A stretch of DNA of 64,000 nucleotides from Isochrysis galbana. Its lineage: Eukaryota > Haptophyta > Isochrysidales > Isochrysidaceae. Made by a program: the position numbers and the translations under genes. The notes beneath the pieces were generated by a model. It saw only the letters and a list, made by a program, of their open reading frames with translations, was not told the DNA's origin and ran no database searches. The stretch spans positions 10,055,072 through 10,119,071 of the forward strand of contig CM030931.1 of NCBI GenBank assembly GCA_018136815.1, in the 5' to 3' direction. Below, one piece after another: positions 63,367 to 64,000 of the stretch (positions are counted from its first letter, which is position 1; the number at the start of each line of letters is the position of its first letter).

Positions 63367-64000
63367 GACCCATGACCCTATCAGTTTACTGATAGTTGTT
63401 AGGGCTTAGAGCAGGGGGAGATGTGCTCAGTAGGGGAAATCGAGGTCGGCTATTGAAACTGTTATAAAAACAAAACTCACGATGGACACATTAGGTGTAA
63501 GTGGGTGGGTGGGTGGGGTGGGGCGTTGGGGGCTGACCCGGCGGAAGGGAGATCCAGATCGTCTCTCCGTCTCTCCGTCTCTGTGGTAGAGTGTAAAGTG
63601 GATGGACCGATCGCCGAGAAAGGGCGAGGGGAGGCGCCGTCCTTTGAATCTCCCTAAAGTGTCTAGATCCTTTGCATCGGCCTTGGGCCTGTAGACCCCG
63701 AATGTCTCCAACCCCCCCCGCCCGCGACGAGTTTTGTTTTCACCCCCCCCCTCCCCCCCCCTCCCCCTTCTCCCTCCCTCCCTACCCCCCCTGCCCCACG
63801 TGGGCTTGGCACCTCGCTGTGATGAAGTTGCCTAATGAGGGGGAGCGCGGGGCGGGGGGGGGGGGGAGGGCGGGGGCGGGGGGGGGGGCCGGCGGCGGCC
63901 GGCGGCGGGGGCGGCGCGCGCGCGCGACCTCGCTGCTCCCCCCCCCCCCCCCCCGCCCCCCCCCGCCCTCCCGCCCCCCCCCCCCCCCCCTCCCCCTCCC
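63367..64000. repeat. Intergenic and poly-C/poly-G low complexity at window end
   Basis: Long C runs (63708-63775 and 63936-64000), a G-rich block (63838-63915) and GGCGGCC repeats. No gene is supported. Such tracts are prone to assembly error. Confidence 0.6.

Noticed and set aside
1-64000. CRISPR arrays, bacterial operons or ribosome-binding sites
   Set aside because: Intron-containing genes and eukaryotic transposons show this is nuclear DNA. No regularly spaced repeat array with unique spacers was seen.

Overview
This window is nuclear DNA from a unicellular eukaryote that has both a plastid and a cilium, most likely an alga with a secondary plastid. The evidence is GT-AG spliceosomal introns in several genes, cilium genes (an ARMC9 orthologue and a dynein-light-chain-type thioredoxin), a PAP/fibrillin-domain protein with a leader that looks like signal peptide plus transit peptide, and many eukaryotic transposons. 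I cannot name the species. A haptophyte- or ochrophyte-like alga would fit, but that is inference.

Layout. 1-2.6 kb: purine-rich low complexity, a hAT-type MITE and one copy of interspersed repeat family A. 3.0-4.0 kb (minus): three-exon Maf-type nucleotide pyrophosphatase. 4.8-6.2 kb (plus): two-exon RING-finger gene. 7.3-8.5 kb: repeats. 8.7-32.6 kb: a Ty3/gypsy chromovirus LTR retrotransposon on the minus strand, inserted with a 5-bp target duplication (GAGCG) into a small leucine-rich-repeat-like reading frame whose two halves lie at 8656-8717 and 32630-32957. The element region is broken by a 100-N gap at 18650-18749. About 9.9 kb left of the gap is repeated right of it, and the differences are nearly all single-base homopolymer indels close to the gap. 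I read this as two overlapping contig ends placed in tandem, so there is probably one real element.

33-36 kb: repeat family A, a LINE reverse-transcriptase relic and other repeats. 36.0-36.7 kb: three-exon thioredoxin gene. 38.6-40.9 kb (minus): MLH1. 42.5-42.8 kb: small proline-rich gene. 44.0-47.1 kb: an older, truncated copy of the same retrotransposon plus an inverted LTR piece. 49.0-51.6 kb (minus): ARMC9, head to head with an unrecognised conserved-looking gene at 52.1-52.7 kb. 53-54.3 kb: an isolated first exon and repeat family A. 55.3-57.2 kb: four-exon plastid PAP/fibrillin protein. 58.4-59.2 kb: a second hAT element. 59.7-60.3 kb (minus): coiled-coil protein. 60.6-62.9 kb: a transposon graveyard (copia-type integrase, Harbinger transposase, nested MITEs). 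The window ends in long poly-C/poly-G tracts.

The most unusual system is the retrotransposon. Its pol polyprotein carries, ahead of protease, reverse transcriptase, RNase H, integrase and chromodomain, a domain of about 190 residues that resembles the compact cytosine-methyltransferase-like proteins of phages (HPPC and ENP motifs). The element therefore has a chromatin-reading domain and a possible DNA-modifying domain in one polyprotein. This would need a profile or structure search and an activity test to confirm.
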